Origin: Pochonia chlamydosporia 170
Taxonomy: Eukaryota; Ascomycota; Sordariomycetes; Hypocreales; Clavicipitaceae
Reading direction: 5' to 3'
Assembly: GCF_001653235.2 (NCBI RefSeq)
Contig: NC_035790.1
Span: 5,270,001-5,334,000 of the forward strand
Length of the DNA: 64,000 nt
The notes beneath the pieces were generated by a model. That model had not been told where the DNA came from. It was given only the letters and a program-made list of their open reading frames with translations, and did not search any database. A program made the position numbers and the translations under genes. Of this stretch, positions 12,161-21,193 are shown in pieces (position 1 is the first letter of the stretch; every line of letters begins with the position of its first letter).

Positions 12161-12588
12161 TCATACTTTCCAGCCGTTTGAGAATTCAAAGCCTGGTGGT
12201 GCTTCTGGCCTGTCTATCTGTCCTCGAAGAGTGCCGGTGAGTCTGCGATCGCGGTCCATCACTGAGTAATGCGTTAGTGTCTATCCGGAAATTATTTCAC
12301 TAACGTGTCCTCCGTTGTGATTCTTACTTTGCTGTAATGACGTTAGCCAGGTCTTTGTCAATCAAAAATGGAGCATCTTGACATACTCTATCCCACTGAT
12401 CTAGCGAGTATCGCGGTCGCTTGCCTTCGTTACGCCACGTCTTGACGACAGCAAGTCCGGTTCCAGTGACACCGAACATCTATATTATCTCATAAGAAAA
12501 TGTCCATCTCGGCTTTCAAGTCGTCAAAGCATATACATACACCAATCATGATGGCGTAGGGGAGGAGAGTCTCGAACGGAACGGGCAT
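12161..12588 (-). CDS. NDUFA1: NADH:ubiquinone oxidoreductase MWFE-type subunit (NDUFA1 homolog)
   Basis: 81 residues in four exons: 12588-12541, 12479-12387, a 4-nt microexon 12331-12328 (CAAA) and 12261-12161. Introns start GTATGT, GTATGT and GTAAGA and end ATAG, ACAG and TCAG; the two introns flanking the microexon (55 and 66 nt) have GCTAAC and ACTAAC branch sites. The protein starts MPVPFETLLPYAIMIG, with one N-terminal membrane helix continuing through MFGVTGTGLAVV. It continues KRPRYSLDQ and, across the microexon, WDRQMMDRDRRLTG, the signature of this subunit in filamentous fungi as I know the family. Without the microexon the frame hits a stop. It is an accessory subunit of the mitochondrial inner-membrane complex I arm. 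It converges tail to tail with NCS6. Confidence 0.9.
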
Positions 12589-13253
12589 TTTGGGCGTCGG
12601 GGCCGCTTCAGCGGGCTTTGTGGCTGCTCTTCAGGATTCTGATGGCTATGGCTTCTTCAATTGATCGGCCGATGCGCTCGTTGGTCGTTCAATTGGCGTG
12701 TTGTGGTGTCTTTACCCTCTACCGATGACGAGCATTGAATTGCAGTCCGTGACATTGGCCGAGTAGCTTCAAATCGGCTCTGGTGTTGATGCCTCAGGCG
12801 CTAGTGCACTTACCCCTGCCACCAAACAGTCTACTGTGTGTGTGAATCACACTGTACATTCCACCCACTTTTGCTGAACTTCTTCGCGAAGTAGTATAGT
12901 CGCGCACTGTACGGAGTCCAGGACGCATTCGCGCGACTCCGTGGTAATGTGTTGTAGAACACGCGCCTGGGTTCATCCGGACATCTCTACGACAAACATC
13001 TGCAAAGAGCCGAGTTCTGGCGAGTTTCCTACAGGTGCAAGGTATGCTTGTCTCATGCTACTCATCAACTCAAACCTGACAACACCAAAGGGCCGGCGGT
13101 CCAAGCTTGTACCTGAATAATCGCGTCAATCCCGCCATGATTGCTATCCTTATGCACATCGAACGATCCCTTGTCGCAAACCTTGTTTTGAAGCGAAATG
13201 CTCGGATTTGAGAGTTCTATTTACGTCGTCTGTTTAATGAAGCCGGAGACATA
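12589..13253. promoter_or_regulatory. Divergent intergenic region NDUFA1-like / Sas3-like
   Basis: 665 bp between two start codons pointing away from each other, so it must contain both promoters and leaders. No gene-like frame with domain content was seen, and no specific site was identified. Confidence 0.5.
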
Positions 13254-16200
13254 ATGCCAAGTGCCCAAGCTATGGAAGAAGAGCTCCAACAGAGCGTCAT
13301 GCTCTCCGATGATGGGGCGTACGATACTGGCGATACTGGCGACCAAGCAGCGTCGTCTTCCGCCAGGGTTCGATCGCGAAAAAACGTACATGGGGATGAT
13401 TCTGGCAGCGAAGATGAAGAATTAAGCGACCAAGATGCTTCTGGGGAGGAACTGGAACAAGACGCCTCAGGCGATGAAGACAACGACATGCTCAACCAAC
13501 AAATTGTCGTCAGCAGTGCCACCCCAGGTGATGGAGAAGAGTATGACGAAGATGCAGAAGGAGAAGATGATTTGGATGAAGAAGTTGGTGCAGTGAAGGT
13601 GAAGCCCGCTGATTCTGACGACGATGAAATGGAAAGCGACGAATCGGAAGCGCAAAGTGCTGCCGAAGAGGACGAGTCCGAAGAAGACGAAGAAGACGAG
13701 GAGGGAGCATGGGAGGAAGGCGATGCAGGAGATGAAGACGAAGAATCGGACGCCGTACAGTTAAACACATGCATGTTTTGCAAACAAGACGAGGAAAATG
13801 ATCCCAGCGAAGATTTCGAAGCCTTTCTGGCTTGCACACGCTGTGGCGAGAATGGTAAGGCATCTTGTTCTTCTGAGGAGCAGACTGGTAGGTCGAATCA
13901 GCTAACAGATGAATAGCACATCAGCAATGCGCCAGAGATGCTGCTGCAATGACTGAGGGAAACAGTATGTTCCAAACCGAAACACATGCGTACAAACCAC
14001 CATTAGGCCGGTGCTGACACGCCTTAGATTCAAAACGGTGGAAATGTCCTGATTGTTATAATGGCGACTCTGAAAGCGAGGGAGACGATGACGATGACGA
14101 TGCAGATGGTATTGAAGCTGCTAGCGCCGATGATGAGGAACAGGCAAATTCCGATATACCACATCGGTCGAAACTCGCGGATGACATTGCTTCCGCGGAA
14201 TTAGAGGACGGCAGCTCTGATGGCCGCTCTGCACTGGACGAGCTAGCACTTGATGACTACCCTGTGGACGGTTCTCGGCCACCGCGGAAACGCAAGTCAG
14301 GTTCTGCAGAACCAGAAGACGCTACATTGGCTATTAGAAAGCGCCGAAGGAACCAGTCGACTGACGTGACGGATCGGGACGATTCTGCTCGGGAGAGTCG
14401 TTCTGGAGACGCAGCAAGAGCTCCATCGTCAAGAACCATGCGGTTAAAGGTTACACGGCCGCCACCGGTGACTGTTGAAAAGCGGTCTCGTTCTTCTCTG
14501 GTTATCAAAATCGAAGTTCGGCCAGGCAACCTGAAGGAAATACTATCTAGACGGAAGCGAGATCGACGACGCGGAGGGCCTAGCAGTTCTCGACCTCAGG
14601 CGCCACGGTCAGCACCAACTCGGCCCCTTGCCACTGTTGGAGGCGGTTCCGTTGGTGCCTCTGCAAATCTACCGACACTCATTTCTAACATGCCAACCCC
14701 ATTTACTTCAGAATCATATTCACAACCCTTCTATTCGTTCTTTGATAAAGAGACAGAAGAGATGAAAGGAAAACCTTATGGTGGCATATTAACAGAAGCT
14801 GAAGCAGACACCTCCAAAACCCTTCCGTCCCCCGAAGATCGCAAGAAGTTTGAGCAAGCAAAGCAGAAGGCTGAGGACGAGTGGAGAGCCCGGATTTTGG
14901 CAATGCAGGCAGAATCTGACTTGCCTATTCGCAAGCCTAAGAAAGCAAGTGATAACGCCAGTCAGATTGAATGCATAGAATTTGGAGGGTGGGAGATCGA
15001 CACCTGGTACGCAGCGCCGTATCCGGCAGAGTACAGCAGAAATCGCGTCTTGTACATCTGCGAGTTCTGCTTAAAGTATATGAATTCGGACTATGTGGCC
15101 TGGCGCCACAAGTTGAAGTGTGGCACGAAGCACCCACCTGGCGACGAGATATACCGTCACCAATCCGTCTCGATATTTGAAGTTGACGGCCGAAAGCATC
15201 CCGTCTATTGCCAAAATCTCTGCCTGCTTGCAAAGCTATTCCTCGGCTCCAAGACATTGTACTACGATGTAGAACCATTTTTGTTCTACGTTCTTTGCGA
15301 GTTTGATGATACCGGCTATCATTTCGTGGGATATTTCTCAAAGGAGAAACGGGCTAGCAGTCAAAATAATGTGTCTTGTATTTTGACGCTTCCGATTCAT
15401 CAGAGAAAGGGTTACGGCAATTTACTCATTGACTTCTCCTATCTTCTCACCAAAGCCGAAGAAAAAACGGGCTCTCCAGAAAAGCCACTCTCAGATATGG
15501 GTCTCGTCTCGTATCGCAATTACTGGCGCCTCGAACTTTGTCGATATTTCCTCAAGAACATGGAAGGCGATGCGGGTAAGCGCAGTGGTCTAAGTATCAA
15601 GAAGATATCAATCGATACCGGAATGACGCCAGACGACGTTGTTTCTGCCCTAGAAGGGTTGCGGGCATTGGTGCGAGATCCCCAGACACACTTGTACGCC
15701 TTCCGGGTGGACTTGGACTACTGTCGAAATTACGTTGCCAAGTGGGAGTCAAAAGGCTACGTCCAATTGAAGCCATCGGCCCTCGCCTGGACATCGTACG
15801 TCATGGGTCGTAGCAACGTTGTCAACTTCGAGCTGGGTCCGCCAATCAACACCATTGCCCCTAGAGAGGACGATGAGGCTAAAGTCCAAGAGGGAGCGGC
15901 ATTGGCAGCAGCTAATCAGCAGAGCAAGCAAAGCAAAATGAATGGTGCTGGCAAGTCTGACTCGCAAGCAGAATCTACTCTTGCTAGTCAACAAGACAGC
16001 GAACAACCCACGGAGCCGCCAGTCAAATCTATTGAGAAGATCAAGCCTGAAGACAAGGAGAACGCTGATCCGGAAGATCAGGTTATGGAGGATGCCACAA
16101 CCAACGCCGAGCCTGAATCGTGGGACGCACCATACAAAGACATTCCTCCATCTCGTTTCGACGTTTTCCCACCGATCCCAGGAGGTCGGCGTGATAGAAA

Positions 16201-16675
16201 TCGAGTCAGTGTGAGTCGACCGTCTGCTCCTCGCACTGGTAGCAGCTCATCCGCTAGACCCAAATCGCGGCCAAGCGGCAGCGCCAAGCGACCTTCCGCA
16301 AGTCGACCACGCAACAGCAGCTCGAGGAGGAAGTCAGGAGGGACAGGGCGCGGTCCTGGCCGATGGCCTAAAGGAACCAAAAAGTCCGATTATGGTAACG
16401 CGGATAGCGGACCAGGTCTCCCACCCGGCTGGAAAGAAAAGCAGGCTCGACTGCAAGCTCTGGCTGAGGGTAAAGACCCTTCATCTACAGAAACTCCAGA
16501 GGAGAAGCCAGCACAGGATGAAGTTCGTGTTCTGGTGGATGCGAGTGAGACCAGCCAGCACAAAGCAGTGAATGGCAAGTCCCATCGTTCCGCGAGCGGT
16601 GCAAACTCCGGGCAAGCCAACGGAGATGGGGAATCGGACGATGAAGACGTTGATGCTGAAGGGGAAGACGAATGA
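13254..16675 (+). CDS. SAS3: PHD + MYST-family histone acetyltransferase (Sas3/Mst2 type)
   Basis: Three exons: 13254-13854, 13917-13964 and 14028-16675, total 1098 residues. Donors are GTAAGG and GTATGT; acceptors are ATAG and TTAG. Residues about 1-170 are strongly acidic. Residues about 172-220 form a PHD zinc finger assembled across all three exons (CMFCKQ, CTRCGENAHQQC, WKCPDC). A second acidic and basic linker leads to the MYST domain at about 530-810: zinc finger CEFCLKY with KLKCGTKHPPGDEIYR; catalytic SCILTLP; the acetyl-CoA loop QRKGYGNLL near 670; and the glutamate region SPEKPLSDMGL followed by SYRNYW. The C-terminal 290 residues are disordered and basic, with an AT-hook-like GRGPGRWPKG. 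By family knowledge such enzymes acetylate histone H3 (NuA3/Mst2 complexes) in the nucleus. The PHD argues for Sas3/Mst2 rather than Esa1. Confidence 0.92.
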
Positions 16676-17058
16676 ACGGACGATTTGGGAGGCATCTTGG
16701 TAAGGCGGTAACTATATTTAACCTGATTTAATGACTTGGACTTGGTATTTGGCGAATATGGAGAATGGCCGGCGTAGCAAAGGATGTATGTATACTTGTT
16801 TGTAGGGTATAAGTTTAGGTTTAGGGGTTAACCTCGAGAGGATGTACAACACGAAGATTACAACAGTTCAAACCAAGCTTGCAGCTGAATTCTTTGCGGT
16901 GATCATCTCAAAACCTATGAATAGTTGTATGGCGTGGCAGCCTGCAACTCTATCTGCTTGCCCATGTTCCCTACTCGCATAAGCACCAACCCAAACTCAA
17001 ACTAGCATCAGCTCAACCACACATCTCATTCCCAGCTCTCACAACATGTTGGCCCAAA
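16676..17058. other. Intergenic between Sas3-like and Zn2Cys6 genes
   Basis: 383 bp holding the 3' UTR of the acetyltransferase and the promoter and leader of the regulator downstream. A pyrimidine-rich stretch with CTCAACCACACATCTCATTC lies just before the regulator start. Nothing else was seen beyond the upstream ATG listed separately. Confidence 0.5.
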
Positions 17059-17072
17059 ATGGTCCAACGTAG
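17046..17072 (+). promoter_or_regulatory. Overlapping upstream ORF (8 codons)
   Basis: An ATG 13 bases before the regulator start opens a frame of eight codons ending in TAG at 17070-17072, beyond and out of frame with the main ATG at 17059. If this ATG lies in the transcript, initiation there would reduce translation of the regulator; whether the leader includes it is unknown. Confidence 0.4.
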
Positions 17073-18719
17073 TCGAGGCTGTTTACGATGTCGCCAGCGC
17101 CGAGTAAGAGTACGTCTGAATCCTTCCATACCACATGACAACATAGTAACATGCCCAATTCAGTGCGACCAAGGCCGTCCCTCATGCCAACGATGCCTCA
17201 CCCGCAACGAGCTCTGCATCGGCTACCGAGACGAAGCAGACCTCATTTTCCAGCATGAAACTGCAAAAACGGTCCTCAGACACCGCAGTGAAGCCAGCAG
17301 CACATCCTCCTCTGAACCCCGCAGATCGCGAAGCCAGTCCCTCCCACGGACCGATTCCGAATCTCCTCCTGACATCTCGCCAATCCGGCCAAGCGCCTCC
17401 AGAGAAGACGCAGCCATTGCGGGATTCTTTGAGAAATACATCCTTTACCCGTGTACTAACTCCTCTTCGTCGGGATTTCTAGAACACTTGCCCTGTTTAT
17501 TCAAAGACGTCAACGTCGAGGGGAGACATGCCCTCCGCTGGGCGGTGCAAGCGGCCGCTTTTGCGGATTACTCACGCACAGCGGACTCAGAAGCCGCGGA
17601 ATTGACGTCCCTGGCGTTGGAATGCTATGGTCGTGCGCTGGGCAAGTTGGGGGAGTCGATGGCGGAAAGGGGCAAGGTGCCGGATGATTATGACTTGAAT
17701 TGTGTTGTTGTGCTAGATCTGTTTGAGGTATTTCATCGCCAGAGACTGAATTTACTCGTGCTAATGGTGTGTAGAGCTTATATCTGCCTGAGACGGCGGC
17801 CATGGGCGCTCACGCACAAGGCATGGCGCATATTCTACGACTAAGAGGCCACGAGCAGTTTCATGATCCTCGGGGATGGGGGTTATTTCGACTTGCTCAC
17901 CACCGCATCGTACGTACAAAGTGTTTATTCAAATTCATGTACTGACATGGGCAGCAAAAACAACATCTTGCAAAGAAACTATCTCCCCTGCCGGAATCGA
18001 AAGCTTGGCTCGATTGCCTACACCAGGACCAATTTGTGCGTCTGGAACAAGACGCGCTTCGTATTTCTACGCTCTGCGACAAAGCTAACAGTATCCTTGG
18101 GGTGTTAAACTCTGGAAGCGTGGACAGGCAAGGTATCGTACGGCTCGTCCAGGAAATGCATGCATTAGATGCTGAAGCTACGAAATGGCGACAACGAGCA
18201 GAATGGTCTTTTAGGACCGTTCGTGCTGAAGATATAGCAGGATATAGGCACGAGACGGCTTATTTACCGGATACTGTTCAAATTCACGGGGATGTATGGA
18301 TGGCATATGAATGGAACTATCACCGCACGGCAAGGATACTCCTCCATCAGCAACTGCTGGCTTGCTTAACGGCGATTGAGTCTGACGGGGATGAATTCAT
18401 GGATGGACAAACCGCCGAGGTGATGGCTTGGAAGGAAACGAGTATCATGGTGGTAAGGACACTTGCTGAGGAGATTCTGTCTACGGTTGCGCAGTCGTTC
18501 GGTGATGTTGATGGTGCTGGGCGGAGTGTGGACGTGTTTGAGGATGGACCAAGTTGTCGTGCTATTGGTGCGTACTTCATGCTGTGGCCTGTCAAGATTA
18601 TGAAGAGTGAGGATGGGGTGGCCACCGACGCTCAGAAAGAGGCTGCGAGGCTGGTGTTTGAGCGGATTAGAGAGACTACGGGCATGAAGAGGACTTTGGG
18701 GGCGTTGTCTATAGTGTAG
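17059..18719 (+). CDS. Zn2Cys6 transcription factor
   Basis: Four exons: 17059-17109, 17164-17727, 17775-17909 and 17955-18719, total 504 residues. Donors are GTACGT, GTATTT and GTACGT; acceptors are all YAG. The N-terminus forms a Zn2Cys6 binuclear cluster, RGCLRCRQRRVR joined to CDQGRPSCQRC, where the first intron must be removed to give the required six residues between cysteines 2 and 3. A Ser/Pro/Arg-rich linker (about 55-110) leads to a fungal-specific activation domain of the Fungal_trans_2 kind (DAAIAGFFEKYILYP, then AAMGAHAQGMAHILRLRGHE). Such proteins are nuclear, pathway-specific or general regulators; the target genes are unknown. The first intron is 54 nt with no stop in frame, so a retained-intron product would be full length but with broken zinc spacing. 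It converges with a cupin gene, a possible target by position only. Confidence 0.88.
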
Positions 18720-18854
18720 CTTATAATTCAAGTGTCAAGGGGACCATAGGATAACTTTGTCTATGTTTGAAGCTTGCCTAGTTTCCAATGATATAACTAA
18801 CCTTACACATAACGTACGCCTATTCTGGCAGTACAACTCGTCACCATACATAGC

Positions 18855-18912
18855 CTGTAGGAAAAAGTATTGACATATCCAAGTTTACACTAACACAGCT
18901 TGATATACCTCC
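18855..18912 (+). mobile_element. MITE fragment (copy F)
   Basis: About 58 bp matching the left half of the element family: GTAGGAAAAAGTATTGACAT corresponds to GTGGTAAAAAGTATTTGCCC of complete copies, followed by the shared block ATATCCAAGTTTACACTAAC. The right terminus is missing. It lies about 40 bp beyond the cupin stop codon, in the gap between two convergent genes. Confidence 0.55.
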
Positions 18913-18952
18913 AATCCCCATCAACTCTTATTCTAATCCACCAGAAACAACC

Positions 18953-19465
18953 TCACTTAAAAACAGTCTCCTCCAAAGCCTCCCCATCCCCCAAAACAAT
19001 CTTCTCCGCGCCCAACAACACAAACAACAACCTACACGTCTCCCCCGTCTGATTAACCCACTGATGATTCGTCCCCTGCTGGATAATAACCTCGCCCGCC
19101 TTAACAGTCCTCTCCTCCCCGCCATCCAGACGGATCAGAATCTCGCCGTGCAACACGATGCAATAGTCGATGCTCAGGGTGCGATGCATGGTCGCCACAG
19201 TTCCGGGCTTTATGTCAGATAAGCTGAAGAGGGCGCCGTTCGGCGGACACCGGGGCAGCTTGTTGTCAAATGACGGGATGGGGTGTAAGTTGTTGACGGG
19301 GATGGAGGGGCGGCTGTCGAAGATGGTGAATGATGATTTGGAGGGTCCAAAGGGCGAGAAGGACGATGGGTAGGTGTCTGATTGGAAGATGGAGAGTCCT
19401 TTTTCATTGTGTGTGGTTCTGAGGACGCGGAGTTGGGGGAGTGTGTGTGTTCCTTCTTGAGACAT
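18953..19465 (-). CDS. Small cupin-domain protein
   Basis: Single exon, 170 residues, clear ATG. The cupin barrel is carried by residues about 85-165: PGTVATMHRTLSIDYCIVLHGE, with the metal-binding type histidine of motif 1, then DGGEERTVKAGEVIIQQGTNHQW with the histidine of motif 2. The layout fits the small fungal cupin_2 proteins that often accompany secondary-metabolite or catabolic genes; known relatives include cyclases, dioxygenase-like enzymes and proteins without assigned activity. There is no signal peptide. Its stop lies 233 bp from the stop of the Zn2Cys6 regulator on the other strand, so the two are neighbours but not co-transcribed. The specific reaction is unknown. Confidence 0.8.
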   Translation of the reverse strand: MSQEGTHTLPQLRVLRTTHNEKGLSIFQSDTYPSSFSPFGPSKSSFTIFDSRPSIPVNNLHPIPSFDNKLPRCPPNGALFSLSDIKPGTVATMHRTLSIDYCIVLHGEILIRLDGGEERTVKAGEVIIQQGTNHQWVNQTGETCRLLFVLLGAEKIVLGDGEALEETVFK

Positions 19466-20084
19466 GGTGTAAGTGGTGATGTGTGGGATGAGATGTATTT
19501 GGGGTTATGTGCAACAAAGATTTGAGATTGGTTTTGACAGTAGTTCACAATACGACTTAGTATTTCAGAGAGGAATACACATCTATTTATACAATTTACT
19601 TTTACTCTTTCTTTTCTAAGCCATCCATCTCGGCACTCGGATGTTTGAAGCATCTCAAGTCAGCATGATGAAGATGGACAGGGATGTTCGCAGCGCTTGC
19701 CCAAAAAGGAAGGGACCACGAACTTCCCTGCAATGACGAGAGGCATCAAACATTAAATGCAAACGGCGGATACGCACCAGCCTGGGGATATTCGCTGAAC
19801 ATTTGTGTCGAAATGGCAGTCGTGTCGTATTAATAATTATAAATATCAGACATTGTGCCGCTTAGACAAGTTACGGGGTTACACCTCGTTGACAACTACC
19901 TAGGTTGGGTAGCCATCGTAACACATTCAAAGCAGTACACGTCCATCTGCTAAACAACATGCTATCTTCGTTGATATATCCCATCCTTGAAACCCAAAGA
20001 CAACTCCATCTTCCAAATGTATACTTTCAATTCAACCATTCCCGCCATTTCACCTTCACAAGCAATTTGTCTCACCACTCACCA
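19466..20084. other. Intergenic between cupin and SET genes
   Basis: 619 bp. It includes the cupin promoter (an A/T-rich stretch at 19550-19620) and the 3' end of the SET gene, where the plus strand becomes a strong pyrimidine tract. CTACCTAGGTT occurs near 19897. No coding region was seen. Confidence 0.5.
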
Positions 20085-20774
20085 TCACGCACCTCCATCA
20101 CCTTCACCCTCGCCTTCACAATCACCATCTCCATCTTCACCACAATCACAATCCTCATCCTCACCTTCATCAACCCTCCTCTCACCCCAAAACCCCTTCC
20201 CATAACTAACCAAAATCTCCTCCCCCTTCCGAATTCCATCCCTCTTCCCATCCCCTAACCCCTTCCCTTTACTTTTACTCTTCTTCCCCCTCCCACCCCC
20301 AACAACCCAAACACAAACACAAACCTCCCCCCATCTCTCACACCACCCCATCCCAAACACCGCATTCGCCCTCTCCCCAATCCCCCTAAAATCATTCACA
20401 AACCTCCCCTCGTTCCCCTCCGCCGCCGCATCAACCGCAACATCCGCCTCCCTATCCACCCACAAGTCATAGTCGCTCTCCGCCGACGACGCTACCCCAC
20501 CGTGAACCCTCCCCAGATAAGCGAGTATAAACGCCCCCGGCTTGAGGTCCCGCGCGGCAAACAGGCCGTATTGTCCGTCGGCAGGGTGTGAAAGGTCGTG
20601 AATCGCTTGGATTTTGACGTTGGGCGAGGGCGTGAGGGTGCTTGACGGGGGGATGGATGGGACGGAGGGTGGTTTTGTGCGCAGCGTTTGGACTTGTGTT
20701 GGTGTGAGGTCTTTGGCATGGAGGGGGGATCTGAGGTAGGGGAGGTTGGTGGGCCAGTTTTTGGGTTTGGACAT
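20085..20774 (-). CDS. SET-domain protein (putative lysine methyltransferase)
   Basis: Single exon, 229 residues, starting MSKPKNWPTNLPYL with context GCCATGT. The SET fold is seen in three blocks: DGQYGLFAARDLKPGAFILAYLG (residues about 65-87), RFVNDFRGIGERANAVF (the N/H cofactor-binding region, here VNDF rather than NHSC) and GEEILVSYGKGFW. A Lys/Gly stretch (GGGRGKKSKSKGKGLGDGKR) interrupts the domain and the tail is an acidic Asp/Glu/Gly/Cys run. It resembles the fungal SET proteins that methylate non-histone or ribosomal targets; the substrate cannot be named. The plus strand over 20080-20300 is a striking CT-rich tract, consequence of the repetitive tail codons. An upstream ATG in another frame overlaps the start (see next entry). 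Confidence 0.75.
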   Translation of the reverse strand: MSKPKNWPTNLPYLRSPLHAKDLTPTQVQTLRTKPPSVPSIPPSSTLTPSPNVKIQAIHDLSHPADGQYGLFAARDLKPGAFILAYLGRVHGGVASSAESDYDLWVDREADVAVDAAAEGNEGRFVNDFRGIGERANAVFGMGWCERWGEVCVCVWVVGGGRGKKSKSKGKGLGDGKRDGIRKGEEILVSYGKGFWGERRVDEGEDEDCDCGEDGDGDCEGEGEGDGGA

Positions 20775-20839
20775 GGCGAGATGAGGCGAGGATGGCAAGT
20801 TGAGTTGATGATTGTGCGTGGTCCAGTGGAAGATGACAT
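20492..20839 (-). promoter_or_regulatory. Long upstream ORF overlapping the SET start
   Basis: An ATG 65 bases before the SET start (20839-20837) opens a 115-codon frame that runs through the first 283 nt of the SET gene in another frame. Its product (MSSSTGPRTIINSTCHPR...) has no recognisable domain. If transcribed it would be a strong negative upstream ORF; otherwise the transcript begins after it. Confidence 0.3.
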
Positions 20840-21193
20840 GTTAGGTGAGTGTGGATATCTTGACTCTTGAGGCTCAACTGCATCTTGATCTATGCCATTT
20901 GGTATCTGGTGCTGCTCGCAATACTCTCTATACCGGCATACATTTAGACACGGGAGTCACTCAGCAAACTTCATGTCAACCCTAGCTCAATTCTATCTAA
21001 AACGCTACTATTCTACAGTCCTTCGCTTATTCTTCCTGTCCCGGGACAGCCATCAGTTCCTATGCGAGGCCATAAAATTGGCCGTATCAACTTTTGCCAT
21101 TTCACCCATAGAGCACATATCCTCTGCATATAAATTTTACACTAGACTTCCCAAACTTCACTGCGATCCTCATCGCGTCCTTTTCCCTTTCCC
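20840..21193. other. Intergenic between SET gene and Nup98-96
   Basis: About 350 bp containing the SET promoter and the 3' UTR of the nucleoporin gene. No coding evidence. Confidence 0.45.

Noticed and set aside
13217..13837. 206-codon Ser-rich frame on the minus strand
   Set aside because: It is the antisense of the acidic Asp/Glu/Ser tract of the Sas3-like protein, which gives Ser/Pro-rich text in reverse.
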